Positions 1-10,400 of a stretch of 64,000 bases of DNA are shown one piece after another (the stretch's first letter is position 1; each line of letters starts with the position of its first letter). The notes beneath the pieces were generated by a model. It saw nothing but the letters and a program-made list of their open reading frames with translations, was not told the DNA's origin and ran no database searches. The translations under genes were made by a program, and so were the position numbers. The stretch is from Kitasatospora sp. NBC_01250 (GTDB lineage: Bacteria > Actinomycetota > Actinomycetes > Streptomycetales > Streptomycetaceae), in the NCBI RefSeq assembly GCF_036226465.1, contig NZ_CP108476.1, positions 8,432,001 to 8,496,000 of the forward strand, in the 5' to 3' direction.

Positions 1-2987
1 AGCACCGCCGGCGGCCCGACCTCGGCCAGCAGGTCCTCGGCCCGCTCCAGCCAGGACTGCGCGCCCAGTTCGGCGAACAGCGCCCGGGACGCCTCCAGGT
101 GCGTGGTGGTCAGCGCGTAGTCGGCCCGCTGCAGCGCGATCTCGCCGAGCGCGTAGCGCGACCGGGCCTCGATCGCCCGCTCGCCGACCTGCCGCGAGAG
201 GTTCAGCGCCCGGGTGAGCGTCTCGACCGCGCTCTCCAGCCGCCCCTCGCGCTGGCGCACGGTGCCCAGGCCGTACAGTGCGTACGACTCGCCGATCCGG
301 TCCCCCATGTCCCGCACGATCCGCAGCACCTCCCGCAGCGCCTCGATGGCCTGCGGCACCTGGTCGGTGGCCAGGTACAGCTCGGCGAAGCGCTGCAGCA
401 CCTGGGCCTCCACCCGCAGGCACTTCTCCTCCTGGGAGATCACCAGGGCCTGCTCCAGCATGCCGCGGGCCCGGTCGATGCTGCCGGCGGTCATCCACCA
501 GCCCGCCAGGCTGCGCAGGATGTGCGCCTCGCCGATCCGGTCGCAGACCAGCCGCATCACGGTCAGCGCCTCGTCGTACTTCTCGCGCATCGCCACGTGC
601 TCGCCGCGCAGCCCGTCCAGGTAGGCGGAGTTGCGCAGTACCAGGGCACGCCCGTGGTCGTGCCCAGCCGTCTCGAACAGGACCTGGGCCCGGCCGAAGT
701 AGTCCTGCGCCTGCTCGATGTGGGCCTGGAACATGTGCAGGGTCCCCAGCGAGTAGAGCATCGCCCCCTGCCCGACCGGGTTGCCGGCGCGCAGCGCGGC
801 CTCGTGGGCCAGCCGGGCGGTCTCCTCCCAGTCGTCGAAGTACCCCTTGGACTCGAAGAGCGTGACCGAGCTGAGCGCCAGGTCCCAGCACAGCTCGTCG
901 AGCCCTGCGTCGGCCGCCTGCCGGACGGCCGTCACCAGCGCGCGCCGTTCGGTGCTCCACCAGTCCATCGGACCGGCGGACGGACCGGCCGTCGCGAACT
1001 CGGGCAGCCGCCAGCGCTGCGCGCTGCCGTGGATGATGGTGTAGTCGCCGCCGTACTCCTTGCGGTGGGCGTCCTCGGCCAGGGCCAGCCAGCCGCCCAG
1101 CATGCGGGCCAGCGCGGCCTCCTGCTCCTCGCGCGGCTCCCTGATGAGCAACTCCTCCCACGCGTAGGCGCGGACCAGGTCGTGGAACCGGTAGCGCGGC
1201 CACGGTGAGTTCGGGTACTGGACGATGTCCATCACCTGGGCCTCGACCAGCGTGTCGAGGGTGTCCTCGGCGGTGGTGGCGTCGGTGTCCAGCAGCGCGG
1301 CCGCGATCCAGGCCGGCGAGTCGGGCACCTGCACCAGGGCGAACAACCGGAACAGCCGCTGCGCGAACGGCGGCAGCGCCCGGTAGGTCAGGCTGATCGT
1401 GGGGCGCAGCTCCAGGCCGCCGTGGCTGAGCTCGTCCAGCCGCCGGCGCTCGTTGCGCAGCCGCCGCACCAGCCGCTCGATCGGCCAGTGCGTGTGTGCG
1501 GCCAGCCGGGCCCCGGCGATCCGCAGCGCCAGCGGCAGGCCGTCGCACAGGTTCACCAGCTCGACGGCGGTGTCGAGTTCGGCCTCCACGCGCGGGCGGC
1601 CGATGATCCCGGAGAGCAGGTCGAGCGCGTTGGACATGTCGAAGACGTCGACGTCCACCTGGTGGATGCCCGGCACGCTCGCCAGCCGGACCCGGCTGGT
1701 GACGATCACCGCGCAGCTGGCGCTGCCCGGCAGGAGCGGCGTCACCTGCGCGGCGTCGGTCACCCCGTCGAGCACGACCAGGACCCGGCTGTCGGCCAGC
1801 CTGCTGCGGTACATCTCGGCCCGCTCCTGGAGGTCCTCGGGCACCGCCTTGGCCGGTACCCCGACGGCCCGCAGGAACCGCGCCAGCAGCGTCTCGGTCC
1901 GGCCGTCCCCGGACGGGTTGCGCAGGTCGGCGTAGAGGTGGCCGTCCGGAAAGTGCGTACCCAGCTCGTGTGCGGCGCGCACGGCCAGCGCCGACTTGCC
2001 GACACCCCCCGGACCGCAGATGTTCACGATCGGCACCGCGTAGCCCGCAGATCCCTCCTGGGCGTTCGGTACGATCAGTTTCTTGATGTCGTCGAGTTGA
2101 CTGCGACGGCCGATGAAATCACTTATGCTGGCCGGAAGTTGACGGGGTGTCAGACGAAAAGCCGCCTCCTTCGCCGGTTCGGGTGCAGCCGACCTGGGCG
2201 CAGGGACGCGCGTGGCCGAGGAGGTGGCGGTCGAGGGAAGGTCGAGTGCGGGGGACTGGTTCAGGATCGCCTGCTCCAGGACGCGCAGCTCCTGACTGGG
2301 CTCGATGCCCATCTCCTCGGTCAGCGCCCGGCGCGCCCGCTGGAACACCTCCAGCGCATCGGCCTGACGCCCCGAGCGGTAGAGCGCCAGCATCAGCAGC
2401 TCGTACAGCCGCTCGCGCAACGGGTGTTGGCAGGTCAGCGCGGTCAGCTCGGCGCTGAGGTCGCCGTGCCGGCCGAGCATCAGGTCCAGCCGGATCCGCT
2501 CCTCCAGGACGGTCAGCCGGCGGTCGTTGAGCCGGATGGCGCCGCGCTGCGCCAGGTCGCTGGGCACGCCGTCCAGGGCCGGGCCGCGCCAGAGTCCGAG
2601 GGCGGTGCGCAGGGTGGCCGCGGCCTGCAGGGTGCCGCCCGCCGCGCTCTCCTCGCGGGCGACGGCGACCAGGCGGTCGAACTCCAGGCTGTCCACACTG
2701 GCCGGGTCCAGTTCGAGCACGTAGCCGGGGTAGCGGGTGCCGATGGCCTGCGGCCGGCCGGATTCGGCGAACCGCTTGCGCAGTGTCGAGATGGCCACTT
2801 GAATCTGACCCCGTGCGGTGACCGGAGGCGAGTCGCCCCACACGGCGTCGATCAGCTGCTCGGTGGAGGTGGTCTGGTTGACGTTCAGTCCCAGCATCGC
2901 CAGGACCACGCGCTGCCGTGGTCCGCCGAGATCGAGCGAGCGTCCTTCATGGTCCAGTTCGACTGGGCCCAGCAGCTTGAGCGCCAT
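1..2987 (-). CDS. AfsR/SARP-family transcriptional regulator with NB-ARC and TPR domains (C-terminus outside window)
   Basis: Pathway-type activator of secondary metabolism. From the ATG at 2987 the reading frame stays open to the window edge (about 995 codons seen). Residues 1-95 are an OmpR-type winged helix (start MALKLLGPVELD, then GPRQRVVLAML). Roughly residues 100-250 form the bacterial transcriptional activation domain (ALEVFQRARRALTEEMGIEPSQELR). A proline/alanine linker follows. An NB-ARC ATPase has its P-loop GPGGVGKSALAV near 2005-2040, and the last third is TPR-like, ending in LFAELGAQSWLERAEDLL. The order SARP, NB-ARC, TPR is that of AfsR. It is divergent from the DJ-1 gene. Which cluster it controls cannot be told from the sequence; the lanthipeptide locus 3 kb away is one candidate. 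Confidence 0.93.
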   Translation of the reverse strand, partial: MALKLLGPVELDHEGRSLDLGGPRQRVVLAMLGLNVNQTTSTEQLIDAVWGDSPPVTARGQIQVAISTLRKRFAESGRPQAIGTRYPGYVLELDPASVDSLEFDRLVAVAREESAAGGTLQAAATLRTALGLWRGPALDGVPSDLAQRGAIRLNDRRLTVLEERIRLDLMLGRHGDLSAELTALTCQHPLRERLYELLMLALYRSGRQADALEVFQRARRALTEEMGIEPSQELRVLEQAILNQSPALDLPSTATSSATRVPAPRSAAPEPAKEAAFRLTPRQLPASISDFIGRRSQLDDIKKLIVPNAQEGSAGYAVPIVNICGPGGVGKSALAVRAAHELGTHFPDGHLYADLRNPSGDGRTETLLARFLRAVGVPAKAVPEDLQERAEMYRSRLADSRVLVVLDGVTDAAQVTPLLPGSASCAVIVTSRVRLASVPGIHQVDVDVFDMSNALDLLSGIIGRPRVEAELDTAVELVNLCDGLPLALRIAGARLAAHTHWPIERLVRRLRNERRRLDELSHGGLELRPTISLTYRALPPFAQRLFRLFALVQVPDSPAWIAAALLDTDATTAEDTLDTLVEAQVMDIVQYPNSPWPRYRFHDLVRAYAWEELLIREPREEQEAALARMLGGWLALAEDAHRKEYGGDYTIIHGSAQRWRLPEFATAGPSAGPMDWWSTERRALVTAVRQAADAGLDELCWDLALSSVTLFESKGYFDDWEETARLAHEAALRAGNPVGQGAMLYSLGTLHMFQAHIEQAQDYFGRAQVLFETAGHDHGRALVLRNSAYLDGLRGEHVAMREKYDEALTVMRLVCDRIGEAHILRSLAGWWMTAGSIDRARGMLEQALVISQEEKCLRVEAQVLQRFAELYLATDQVPQAIEALREVLRIVRDMGDRIGESYALYGLGTVRQREGRLESAVETLTRALNLSRQVGERAIEARSRYALGEIALQRADYALTTTHLEASRALFAELGAQSWLERAEDLLAEVGPPAV

Positions 2988-3398
2988 GCATCCTCCCCAT
3001 CAAGCGATGCGCGTGCAGAACCTGGCATGTACCAGGGTCGTCAGCTGACTCTACAACTGCAGGTCAAACTTGAACCGCAGGTCACATTGTCATCAGGGGT
3101 AGCGATGTCCTTTCGGGCACACCGCGTTCATTTCCGCTGATCTGCCGCCCTGTACCGAACTACACCGAACCGCACTGCATCGCATCGAACCGGTACGCAT
3201 CGAACCGGCACGCACTGCACCGGCCCGATTCCGCTCGCGCGCGCTCACGGGCAGGTCCGACGGACAGGGATCACAGGATTCCGGACACGACGCCCCGGCT
3301 CGGCCCGGCCGGCGCGCGGTGTGGGCGACGGTGAGACGGGGGCCGGACCAGCCGTCCGGCCCCGGACGAGCCGACGCAGCACACCAGGAGCCGAACTC
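2988..3398. promoter_or_regulatory. Divergent intergenic region between the SARP gene and the DJ-1 gene
   Basis: About 410 bp without a convincing gene. It holds an 8-bp direct repeat gcaggtca at 3059-3066 and 3077-3084 (18-bp period), close to the SARP start and of the kind SARP proteins use as binding repeats. A dyad CCTGG-N6-CCAGG lies at 3021-3036. A patch of tandem atcgaaccgg-like units lies near 3185-3215. The operator role is inferred from position only. Confidence 0.4.
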
Positions 3399-4142
3399 AT
3401 GTCCCAGACCCAGACCCAGACCCAGACCGGAGCGACCGCGGACCCCGGGACCGCTCTCCGGACCATCGCCTTCGTCGCCTACCCGGGCATCACGGTGCTC
3501 GACCTGGTGGGCCCGCTGCAGGTCTGCTCGGCGCTGCGGGACCTGTCGCCCGGCTTCCGCACCGTGGTGGTCGGCGAGCGGATCGAGCCGATGGGGACCG
3601 ACACCCCGCTCGCGGTCGTGCCGAGCCACACCTTCGACGAGGTCCCCGAGCCGTTCGCGCTGGTGGTTCCCGGCGGCCTGGCCCCGACCCTCGCCGCGCT
3701 CGCCGACGAGCAGCTGCTGGAGCGCCTGCGTCAGGCCGCGAGCGGGGCCCACCTGGTGGGCTCGGTCTGCACCGGCTCGCTGCTGCTGGGCGCCGCCGGA
3801 CTGCTGGAGGGCCGCCGGGCCACCACCCACTGGTGGTACCGCGACCTGCTGACCCGCTTCGGGGCGACCCCGGTGGCCGAGCGCTGGGTCGAGGACGGCC
3901 GCTACGTCACCGCCGCCGGCGTCTCGGCCGGCATCGACATGGCCCTCCACCTGGTCGCCCGGGTGGCCGGCGAGGAGGTGGCGCGCGAGATCCAGCTGCT
4001 CATCGAGTACGACCCGCAGCCGCCGTTCGGTCCGATCGACTGGGCCGGCACGGACACCGGGCGCTACCGGCCGCTCGCCCGCCAGGTGCTCACCGGTGCC
4101 CTGGCCGGCCACCCGGAGCTGCTCGCCCGCCTGGCGGACTGA
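3399..4142 (+). CDS. DJ-1/PfpI family protein, isonitrile (isocyanide) hydratase-like
   Basis: 247 residues. The ATG at 3399 is chosen over an in-frame upstream start because AGGAG lies 8 bases before it. After a low-complexity (QT)n N-terminus the whole protein is one DJ-1/PfpI domain. The nucleophile elbow is GSVCTGS (Cys124, Thr125), and the N-terminal acidic residue is Asp35 in ITVLDLVGPLQV. The Asp, Cys, Thr set matches bacterial isonitrile hydratase InhA, which converts isocyanides to N-formamides. The motif GRRATTHWWYRD and the C-terminal tail (IEYDPQPPFG) also fit that subfamily. There is no AraC helix-turn-helix, unlike the two GlxA proteins further on. It appears monocistronic. Substrate unknown; isonitrile hydratase is the best family call, not a proven activity. 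Confidence 0.8.
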   Translation: MSQTQTQTQTGATADPGTALRTIAFVAYPGITVLDLVGPLQVCSALRDLSPGFRTVVVGERIEPMGTDTPLAVVPSHTFDEVPEPFALVVPGGLAPTLAALADEQLLERLRQAASGAHLVGSVCTGSLLLGAAGLLEGRRATTHWWYRDLLTRFGATPVAERWVEDGRYVTAAGVSAGIDMALHLVARVAGEEVAREIQLLIEYDPQPPFGPIDWAGTDTGRYRPLARQVLTGALAGHPELLARLAD

Positions 4143-4222
4143 GCGGGGCGGGACGCGGAACTCGTCGCGCCCGCCCCGCTGGTACTGCTGTTCGTCCTCG
4201 TGCCTCGCGCTCGGGCCCCGGG

Positions 4223-4882
4223 TCAGGAGCCCTTCACCTTGGGCAGGTTCCTGCCGGAGTCCCAGGTCCACTGGGTGGAGGTGAAGGGCGTGAAGGCGAG
4301 GTTGCTCCGGGCGACGGTGCCGAGGCTGTCGTAGGCCTGCTCGGCATAGCCCACCTTCCGGTCCGCGAGGTACTGCCGGATCCTGCTGTCGGCCGTCTGG
4401 AGCGTCGTGTACTGCGCGCCGGTGCCGATGATGAGCCGGGCCGGGGCGTCGAAGTCGTCGTTGGCCGGTGCGTCGGCCCGGTCCGTCGGCCCGCAGAAGA
4501 GGTTGCCGGGGAGCCAGGCGTACACCTGGGCGAAGTTGTCCCAACCGTCGGGCGTGGTGGTGGCGGTGGAGCTGTGGGTGATCGTGCCGTTCTTGATGCC
4601 GTTGGCGATCGTCTTGACCCGCTCCCGGTCGGCGGAACCCAGGTTCGTGCCGTAGCGGTCGACGTTGAGGGCGATCGCGCTCAGCAGCGGTTGCGCGGCG
4701 GAGAGTGCGCCGTCGGCGGCGACGGCGTTCCACAGGGCGGCCAGGCCCTTCGAGAGGCTGAACGGAACGATGTGGTGGAGGGTCAGGGGCACCGGCCTCG
4801 GACCACCGGGGACCGTGCCCGTCCCCAGGTCCGGGTAGGGCCGGCCCGGCCTCGCTGTCAGCGTGAGCCTGTACGACGGCAT
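4223..4882 (-). CDS. Conserved hypothetical protein, possibly HNH-like
   Basis: 219 residues. The start ATG at 4882 has a perfect AGGAGG six bases upstream. High third-position GC supports coding. I do not recognise a characterised family. A histidine-rich motif LTLHHIVPFSLSKGL near residues 34-48 followed by an LWN motif, and later LPGNLFCGPTDR and a DDFDAP acidic stretch, recall His-Me finger (HNH) nuclease layouts, but a full HNH set cannot be assigned. No signal peptide or membrane segment is visible. It is convergent with the DJ-1 gene and divergent from the YedK-like gene. Confidence 0.6.
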   Translation of the reverse strand: MPSYRLTLTARPGRPYPDLGTGTVPGGPRPVPLTLHHIVPFSLSKGLAALWNAVAADGALSAAQPLLSAIALNVDRYGTNLGSADRERVKTIANGIKNGTITHSSTATTTPDGWDNFAQVYAWLPGNLFCGPTDRADAPANDDFDAPARLIIGTGAQYTTLQTADSRIRQYLADRKVGYAEQAYDSLGTVARSNLAFTPFTSTQWTWDSGRNLPKVKGS

Positions 4883-5067
4883 CGCATTCCTCCTGTTCCT
4901 GCACCGGATGCAGCGGCCCGGAAACGACCGGCCTCCGGTGGCGCACGGCGCCGGTGCCGTGCGTGGGGCCTCATGGTTCTCCGCCCCGGGTCGGTGGGGT
5001 AGACGGCCTTTTCGGCCACGCCGGGCGGTGGGACGCCCGGCAGCAGCGGGCGTGGCAGGCTGGAGCC

Positions 5068-5814
5068 ATGTGCGGTCGCTTCGTCTCCACCACGAGCCCC
5101 CAGGACCTCGTCTCCCTGTTCGGCGTGAGCCGCTGGGACCCGGCCGAGGCGCTGGCGCCCAGCTGGAACACCGCGCCCACCGACCCGGTCTGGGCCGTGC
5201 TCGAACGCCTGGACCGCGACACCGGCGAGCTCGCCCGCCAACTGCGCCCGCTGCGCTGGGGACTGGTGCCGTCCTGGGCGAAGGACCCCGCGGTGGGCGC
5301 GCGGATGATCAACGCCCGCTCCGAGACCGTCCACGAGAAGCCCGCCTTCCGCAAGGCCTTCGCCGCCCGGCGCTGCCTGCTGCCCGCCGACGGCTACTAC
5401 GAGTGGGCCCCGGTCCCGGCCGCCGACGGCCGGAAGGCCTACAAGCAGCCCTACTTCATCGCGCCGGCCGACGGCACCCTGCTCGCGATGGCCGGGCTCT
5501 ACGAGTTCTGGCGCGACCCCACCCGCCCCGACGGCGACCCGCTCGCCTGGCTGACCACCACCACGATCATCACCACCCGGGCCACGGACGACGCCGGGCG
5601 CGTCCACGACCGGATGCCGCTGACGGTCCACCAGGACGACTTCGACGCCTGGCTCGATCCCGACCGCACCGAGCCCGCCCGGCTCCGCCCGCTCCTGCAC
5701 ACCCCCGCCGGCGGCCACCTCACCGTCCGGCCGGTCCCCACCACCGTCAACAGCGTCCGCAACAACGGGCCGCACCTGCTGGACGAGGCCCCCGACGCAC
5801 CACCGCTGCTCTGA
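5068..5814 (+). CDS. SOS response-associated peptidase family protein (HMCES/YedK, abasic-site DNA-protein crosslinker)
   Basis: 248 residues. The ATG at 5068 is required because the mature protein must begin Met-Cys: Cys2 forms a thiazolidine crosslink with abasic sites in single-stranded DNA once Met is removed. Start MCGRF, core PSWNTAPT, RWGLVPSWAKD, INARSET (Asn82, Arg84) and GYYEW (Glu112) are all canonical for the family. The length is normal. Spacing from the preceding divergent gene is about 185 bp. The role is protection of abasic sites and is probably housekeeping. Confidence 0.93.
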   Translation: MCGRFVSTTSPQDLVSLFGVSRWDPAEALAPSWNTAPTDPVWAVLERLDRDTGELARQLRPLRWGLVPSWAKDPAVGARMINARSETVHEKPAFRKAFAARRCLLPADGYYEWAPVPAADGRKAYKQPYFIAPADGTLLAMAGLYEFWRDPTRPDGDPLAWLTTTTIITTRATDDAGRVHDRMPLTVHQDDFDAWLDPDRTEPARLRPLLHTPAGGHLTVRPVPTTVNSVRNNGPHLLDEAPDAPPLL

Positions 5815-6032
5815 CCGGGCACCCAGGGGCACATCCGGCCGGCGCCGGCCTGTGACCTGTGTCATATCTGCCCGATCTGTCCCGCCGGCCGGCCGGTCCG
5901 CCCGTCGCATTCCGGCGCGAAGCTGGCTGATTCCCGACCGGTGGCTGATTTGCGATGAACCGGGTCCAGTCGTTCACCCGTCAGTTGTGCGACGGTCGAC
6001 CGGTGGTGGGCTGCTGGACGGAAGGATGGGCG

Positions 6033-6947
6033 ATGGGACGAGTGCTGACCGAACTGGTGGGGGACACCGAGGCCTTCGCGAAGGTGCTGGGGGAGCGCCG
6101 GCCAAGGGTGTTCCGCACCGCCGGGTGGCCGGCGGGGCTGCCCCGGCCGAGCGAGCTCGATGCCGTGCTGCGCGGCGGACTGCTGCGGGTGCCCTACGTC
6201 GAGATGGTCCGGGCGGGTGAGGTCGTCCCACCTGCGGAGTTCTGCACGGCCCGGCTGGTCGCGGGGCGCCGGGAGGAGGGCTTCGCCGATCCGGACCGGA
6301 TCGCCGCCCTGCTGGCCGAGGGTGCCACCCTGCTGCTGCCGCAGCTGGACCAGTGGTACGCGCCGGTGCGCGCGCTGGCCGCCGACATCGCGGTCGAACT
6401 GGGCCGCCGGACCGAGGCGTTCTGCTTCGCGACGGGCGCGGGCCGACGCGGGCTGGACGTGCACCGGGACGACGCGGACGTGCTGGTCGTGCAGCTCGCG
6501 GGGGAGAAGGAGTGGACGGTGTACGAGGCTCCGGCCGACGGGCGCTGGCGCCCGGGGCCGGCCCCCGAGCCCGGCGCGGTGGCGCACAACTCGGTGCTGC
6601 GGCCGGGCGAGGTCCTGTACGTGCCGCGCGGTGCCCCGCACGCCGCGACGGGCCATCAAGGCCTGGCGGTGCACCTCTCCTTCACGATCCGGGAGGCGGG
6701 CACGGGGCAGCTGCGCAGTGCCGTCGGCGGCTGGCTGGCCCGCGGCGGTTGGGCGGAGGGGTTGCCGGAGCGCCCGGCGACGCCGGAAGAACTGCTGGCC
6801 ACGGCCGCCGAGGTGCTCCGGCTCGGCCGTGCGCGGCTGGCCGAACTGACCCCGGAGCAGCTGCTGCGGCTCGCCCGGGGACCGCTGCCGGCGGCAGGGG
6901 GCGACGGCGCGGCGCCGGGCCACGGACCGCTGGCCGCGGGGGACTGA
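6033..6947 (+). CDS. JmjC/cupin-fold oxygenase-like protein next to the lanthipeptide precursor
   Basis: 304 residues from the ATG at 6033 (GGAAGG upstream); an in-frame ATG at 5955 would add 26 residues without a ribosome site. The double-stranded beta-helix carries HxD (His144-x-Asp146 in DVHRDDADV), followed by QLAGEKEW and the distal PRGAPH (His203). This is the Fe(II) triad of the ribosomal-oxygenase/NO66-like JmjC group. The C-terminal 80 residues resemble the winged dimerisation region of such proteins. It ends 90 bp from, and convergent with, the FxLD precursor, sharing a terminator with it. It could hydroxylate the lanthipeptide or be an unrelated protein hydroxylase; the context is suggestive only. 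Confidence 0.75.
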   Translation: MGRVLTELVGDTEAFAKVLGERRPRVFRTAGWPAGLPRPSELDAVLRGGLLRVPYVEMVRAGEVVPPAEFCTARLVAGRREEGFADPDRIAALLAEGATLLLPQLDQWYAPVRALAADIAVELGRRTEAFCFATGAGRRGLDVHRDDADVLVVQLAGEKEWTVYEAPADGRWRPGPAPEPGAVAHNSVLRPGEVLYVPRGAPHAATGHQGLAVHLSFTIREAGTGQLRSAVGGWLARGGWAEGLPERPATPEELLATAAEVLRLGRARLAELTPEQLLRLARGPLPAAGGDGAAPGHGPLAAGD

Positions 6948-6966
6948 GCCGGACGAGGGCATGCCA

Positions 6967-7014
6967 AGGGCGTGGTTGCCCCGGCCGAACGGACGGCCTG
7001 GGCAACCACGCCCT
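6967..7014. terminator. Bidirectional hairpin terminator between the cupin gene and the precursor gene
   Basis: Perfect 15-bp stem AGGGCGTGGTTGCCC at 6967-6981 pairs with GGGCAACCACGCCCT at 7000-7014 across an 18-nt loop. It sits between two convergent stop codons. Confidence 0.85.
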
Positions 7015-7036
7015 GTGGTGCGGTACTGCTAATGGA

Positions 7037-7168
7037 TCAGATGCACCACGGACGGGTGCAGGAACCGTCGCACGAGAAGCTGATGAAGGACTCCTCCTGC
7101 TCGGCCAGCTCGGTCGAAACCACGTCCTGCACGTCGAGGTCGAACAGCTCCAGCATGTCGTCGGCCAT
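7037..7168 (-). CDS. FxLD-family class I lanthipeptide precursor
   Basis: 43 residues with a strong GGGAGG five bases before the ATG at 7168. The leader carries the FxLD box as FDLD (residues 9-12), followed by an acidic segment (TELAEQEES). The C-terminus SFSCDGSCTRPWCI has cysteines at 33, 37 and 42, and Ser/Thr at 27, 30, 32, 36 and 38 available for dehydration. It is divergent from the LanB/LanC operon across a 262-bp promoter region and convergent with the JmjC/cupin gene. Known FxLD precursors look like this, usually with a dedicated LanB. The cleavage site is not obvious (no GG or PxxP), so the core is only bracketed to about residues 27-43. No protease or exporter gene is adjacent. 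Confidence 0.88.
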   Translation of the reverse strand: MADDMLELFDLDVQDVVSTELAEQEESFISFSCDGSCTRPWCI

Positions 7169-7430
7169 GGGGGCCTCCCTTCGTCGGTGCTGCGGCTGAG
7201 TGCCGCGAGCTGCAGCGGACGTTAGGCGTCCTGAATGGCCCCAGCAATGGTTTTGCGCGAATGAATCGACGAGTTCAGCCAAAGTCGAAACCATTCGATC
7301 GACAGTGGACAGTTTTCGATCGCCGAGGTAGACACGACCCGACCCGCCGTCAGCAGGCGACCCGCGCTGACGACACGGCACCGCTGCCGACAGCGGCACG
7401 ACGTACGAGGCACGAGGCACGAGGAGCACA
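7169..7430. promoter_or_regulatory. Divergent promoter region of the lanthipeptide locus
   Basis: 262 bp between the precursor start and lanB. It is noticeably more AT-rich than its surroundings (around 7235-7325). Two copies of cgatcg-containing sequence (ttcgatcgaca and ttcgatcgccg) lie near 7293 and 7316. No clean -35/-10 pair can be assigned by eye. Confidence 0.4.
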
Positions 7431-10400
7431 GTGGTCGAGACGCACGGAGCGCGGCAGGACGGACTCTTCAGCGCGACCGGCCCGGTCCTGCTGCGGACGC
7501 CGGCCCTGCCGCGCTCACGCCGCCACCCGGCCCCGGCCGGCCCCGCGCACCCGGCGGACCCCGCGCACCCGGCGGACCCCGTGCACCCGGGGCCGTCGGC
7601 GCCGTCGGGACCCTCGGGGCCGGACGCCGACGCCCTCCTCGCGCACCTGGCCGAGGCGGCCGCCGATCCGGCCCTGCGCGAGGCCATCGAGCTGTCCAGC
7701 CCCTCGCTGTCCGACCTGCTCGATCAGGTCGCCGCGGGCAGCACGCCCCGCCCGGCCGCGCTGCGCCGGGCGGCCGAGGCGGTCACCCGCTACCGGCTGC
7801 GGATGGCCACCCGGCCCACCCCGTTCGGGCTGATGGCAGCGGTGGCGGCGGCGCGCTTCGGCCCGTCGGCCAAGGTGCGCTGGCCCGGGGCCGAAGCCGG
7901 TGCCGGTGTCGAAGCCGCTCCCGCCGCCGAGCGCCGCGCCCTGCGGCCCGATCTCGGCTGGCTGCTCCCGCTGCTCGACCGGCTGCGCACCGATCCCGCG
8001 GTGCTGCCCGGGCTGCGGCTGGCCGTGGACCAGCAGGCCCGGCTGCGCGGTGGCCGCCTGGTCCTGCCGTACCTGCCCGAGCGCCTGCCCGGCCGTTCGT
8101 CCGAGCGCCGGTCCGGCGCCGGTGACGAGGCGCAGCCGCTCACCGAACGCACCGTCCGGGCCACCGCCGTGGTCCGCGCCGCCGTCCGGACCGCCGCCGA
8201 GCCGGTCGGGTACACCGAGCTGTTCGCCGCGCTGACCGCCGAATTCCCGACGGCCCCGGCCGAGGCGGTCGCCTCGCTCATCCGCTCGCTGGTCGGACAG
8301 GGGTTCCTGCTCACCGACCTGACGCCCCCGCCGGACAGCACCGACCTGCTCGGCCACGTCCTGGAGCGGATACCCGACGGCCACCCGGTGCACGCCGAAC
8401 TCGCGGCCATCCGCGGCGCGTTGGCGCACGCGGCGGCCCTGCCGCGCGGGCAGGCCACCGACCTGCTGCGCGAGCTCCGCGCCCGGATGACCCGGCTCGC
8501 CCCGGCCGACCGCCCGCTCCACGCGGACCTGGCGCTGGACGTCGAGGTGGTCCTGCCGGACGGCGTCCGCACCGAACTGGAGCAGACCGCCGCGCTGCTC
8601 TGGCGGATGTCGCCGCCGGCCACCGCACCCGAGCATCTGCGCTCCTACCACGCGGAGTTCGTCGAGCGGTACGGCGTGGACAGCCCGGTCGGGCTGGCCG
8701 AACTGCTCGACCCGGACACCGGTCTGGGGCCGCCGGCCGGCTACCGGCGCCCGGCCGGCCCCCGCGGCGCCGCCAACCCCCAGCCGTCCCGGAGCCGCGG
8801 CGACGCCGACGCGGCCCGTGACCGGGTGCTCGCCGAGCTGGCGGCGGGCGCCCTCGCCGACCGGGAGCCGGGCGGCCTGCTGCCCGAAGTGCTGCTGGAC
8901 GACGCCCTGGTGGCCCAGCTGGTCGCGCCGCGCGAGGAGCCGGGCGGCGCCGCCGACACCCCGCCCGCCTCCCTGGAGCTGTACGCCGAACTGGCGGCGG
9001 ACTCCCTGGCGGCGCTGGACGCCGGGGACTTCCGCCTGGTGCTCTCCCCGGTCGTCGGCAGCGACCGCGCCGGAGCCACCTTCGGCCGCTTCGCCACCCT
9101 CCTCGCGGGTGCCGGTGCGGGCGCGGGCGCGGGTGCCGGTGTCGGTGCGGGTGCGGACGCGACCGGCGCGGGCGAGGGGGCGAGCGGCGGGGCCCTGCTG
9201 GCCGAGGCCGCCGGACCTGCCGCTCCCGACGGCACCGACGCCCTCGAAGCGCACCTGGAGTTCACCCCCTACCGCTCGCGCCACGCCAACATCGCCCTGA
9301 CCCCGCGCTGGCTCGACCACCGCGTGGTGGTCAGCGCCTTCGCCGACCCGGGCGGCCCGTGCGTGCTGCCCCTGGACGACCTGGTCGTGCTGGCCGATCC
9401 CGAGCGGCTCGCGGTGTACTCCCGCAGCCTCGGCCGGGAGGTCCGCGCCGCCGCCCACCACGTGCTCAACCTGCGCAGCGGCGCGCCCAACGCGGCCCGC
9501 TTCCTGCAGGAGGTGGCACTGACCGGGCAGCGGCCCTGGCAGTCCTGGGACTGGGGCGCGGCGAGCAGCGCGCCGGTGCTGCCGCGGGTCCGCCGGGGCC
9601 GGGTGGTGCTGGCACCGGCCACCTGGCGGCTGACCGCGCCCGTCCCGGCGGCCTCGGCCCCGTTCGAGCAGTGGGAGGAGGGGCTGGTCCGCTGGCGCCG
9701 GCGCTGGGGCGTGCCGGCCGCCGTCCGGCTGATCAGCGGCGACCAGCGGATCAGCCTGGACCTCGATCTCCCGTGGCACCGGAGGCTGTTGCACAGCCAG
9801 GCGCGTTCCGCCGAGCACACCGTGCTCCAGGAGGAACTCGCCCCCGCCGGCGACGGCGGCTGGCTGTGCGGACCGGACGGTGCCCGGACCGCCGAGCTGG
9901 TGGTCCCGCTGCGCCGGACCCCGAGAGGCCCGGCGGTGGCCCGCCCCCGCCGCCCGCTGCCGGCCCGGCGCGAGCGGATCGTCGAACTGCCCGGCAGCTC
10001 CTGGCTGTTCGCCCGGCTCGCGGTGGCCGAGGCACGGCACGAGGAGGTCCTGGTCGAGCACCTGCCCCGCCTGGTCGACGCACTGCCGGCCGAGGTGGAC
10101 CGCTGGTTCTTCATCCGCTACCAGGACTCGGCGCCGCACCTGCGGCTGCGCTTCCACGGCACGCCACCGGCGCTGGCCGCCGAGTTGCTGCCCCGCCTGC
10201 ACGACTGGGTGCTGCAGCTGCGCCGGGCCGGGCTCGGCACGGACCTGCGCCTGGAGAGCTACGCGCCGGAGACCGACCGCTACGGCGGCGCCGAGGTGCT
10301 CGCCGACGCCGAACGGGTCTTCCACGCCGACAGCCTGGTCGCGCTCGCGGCCCTGCGACTGGCCCGGGCCGAGCGCGCGCTCTCCCGGGACCTGCTGGCC

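Noticed and set aside
3093..4946. 617-codon minus-strand open frame
   Set aside because: Overlaps the DJ-1 gene antisense and the real 219-residue gene in another frame; Arg/Gln-rich shadow.
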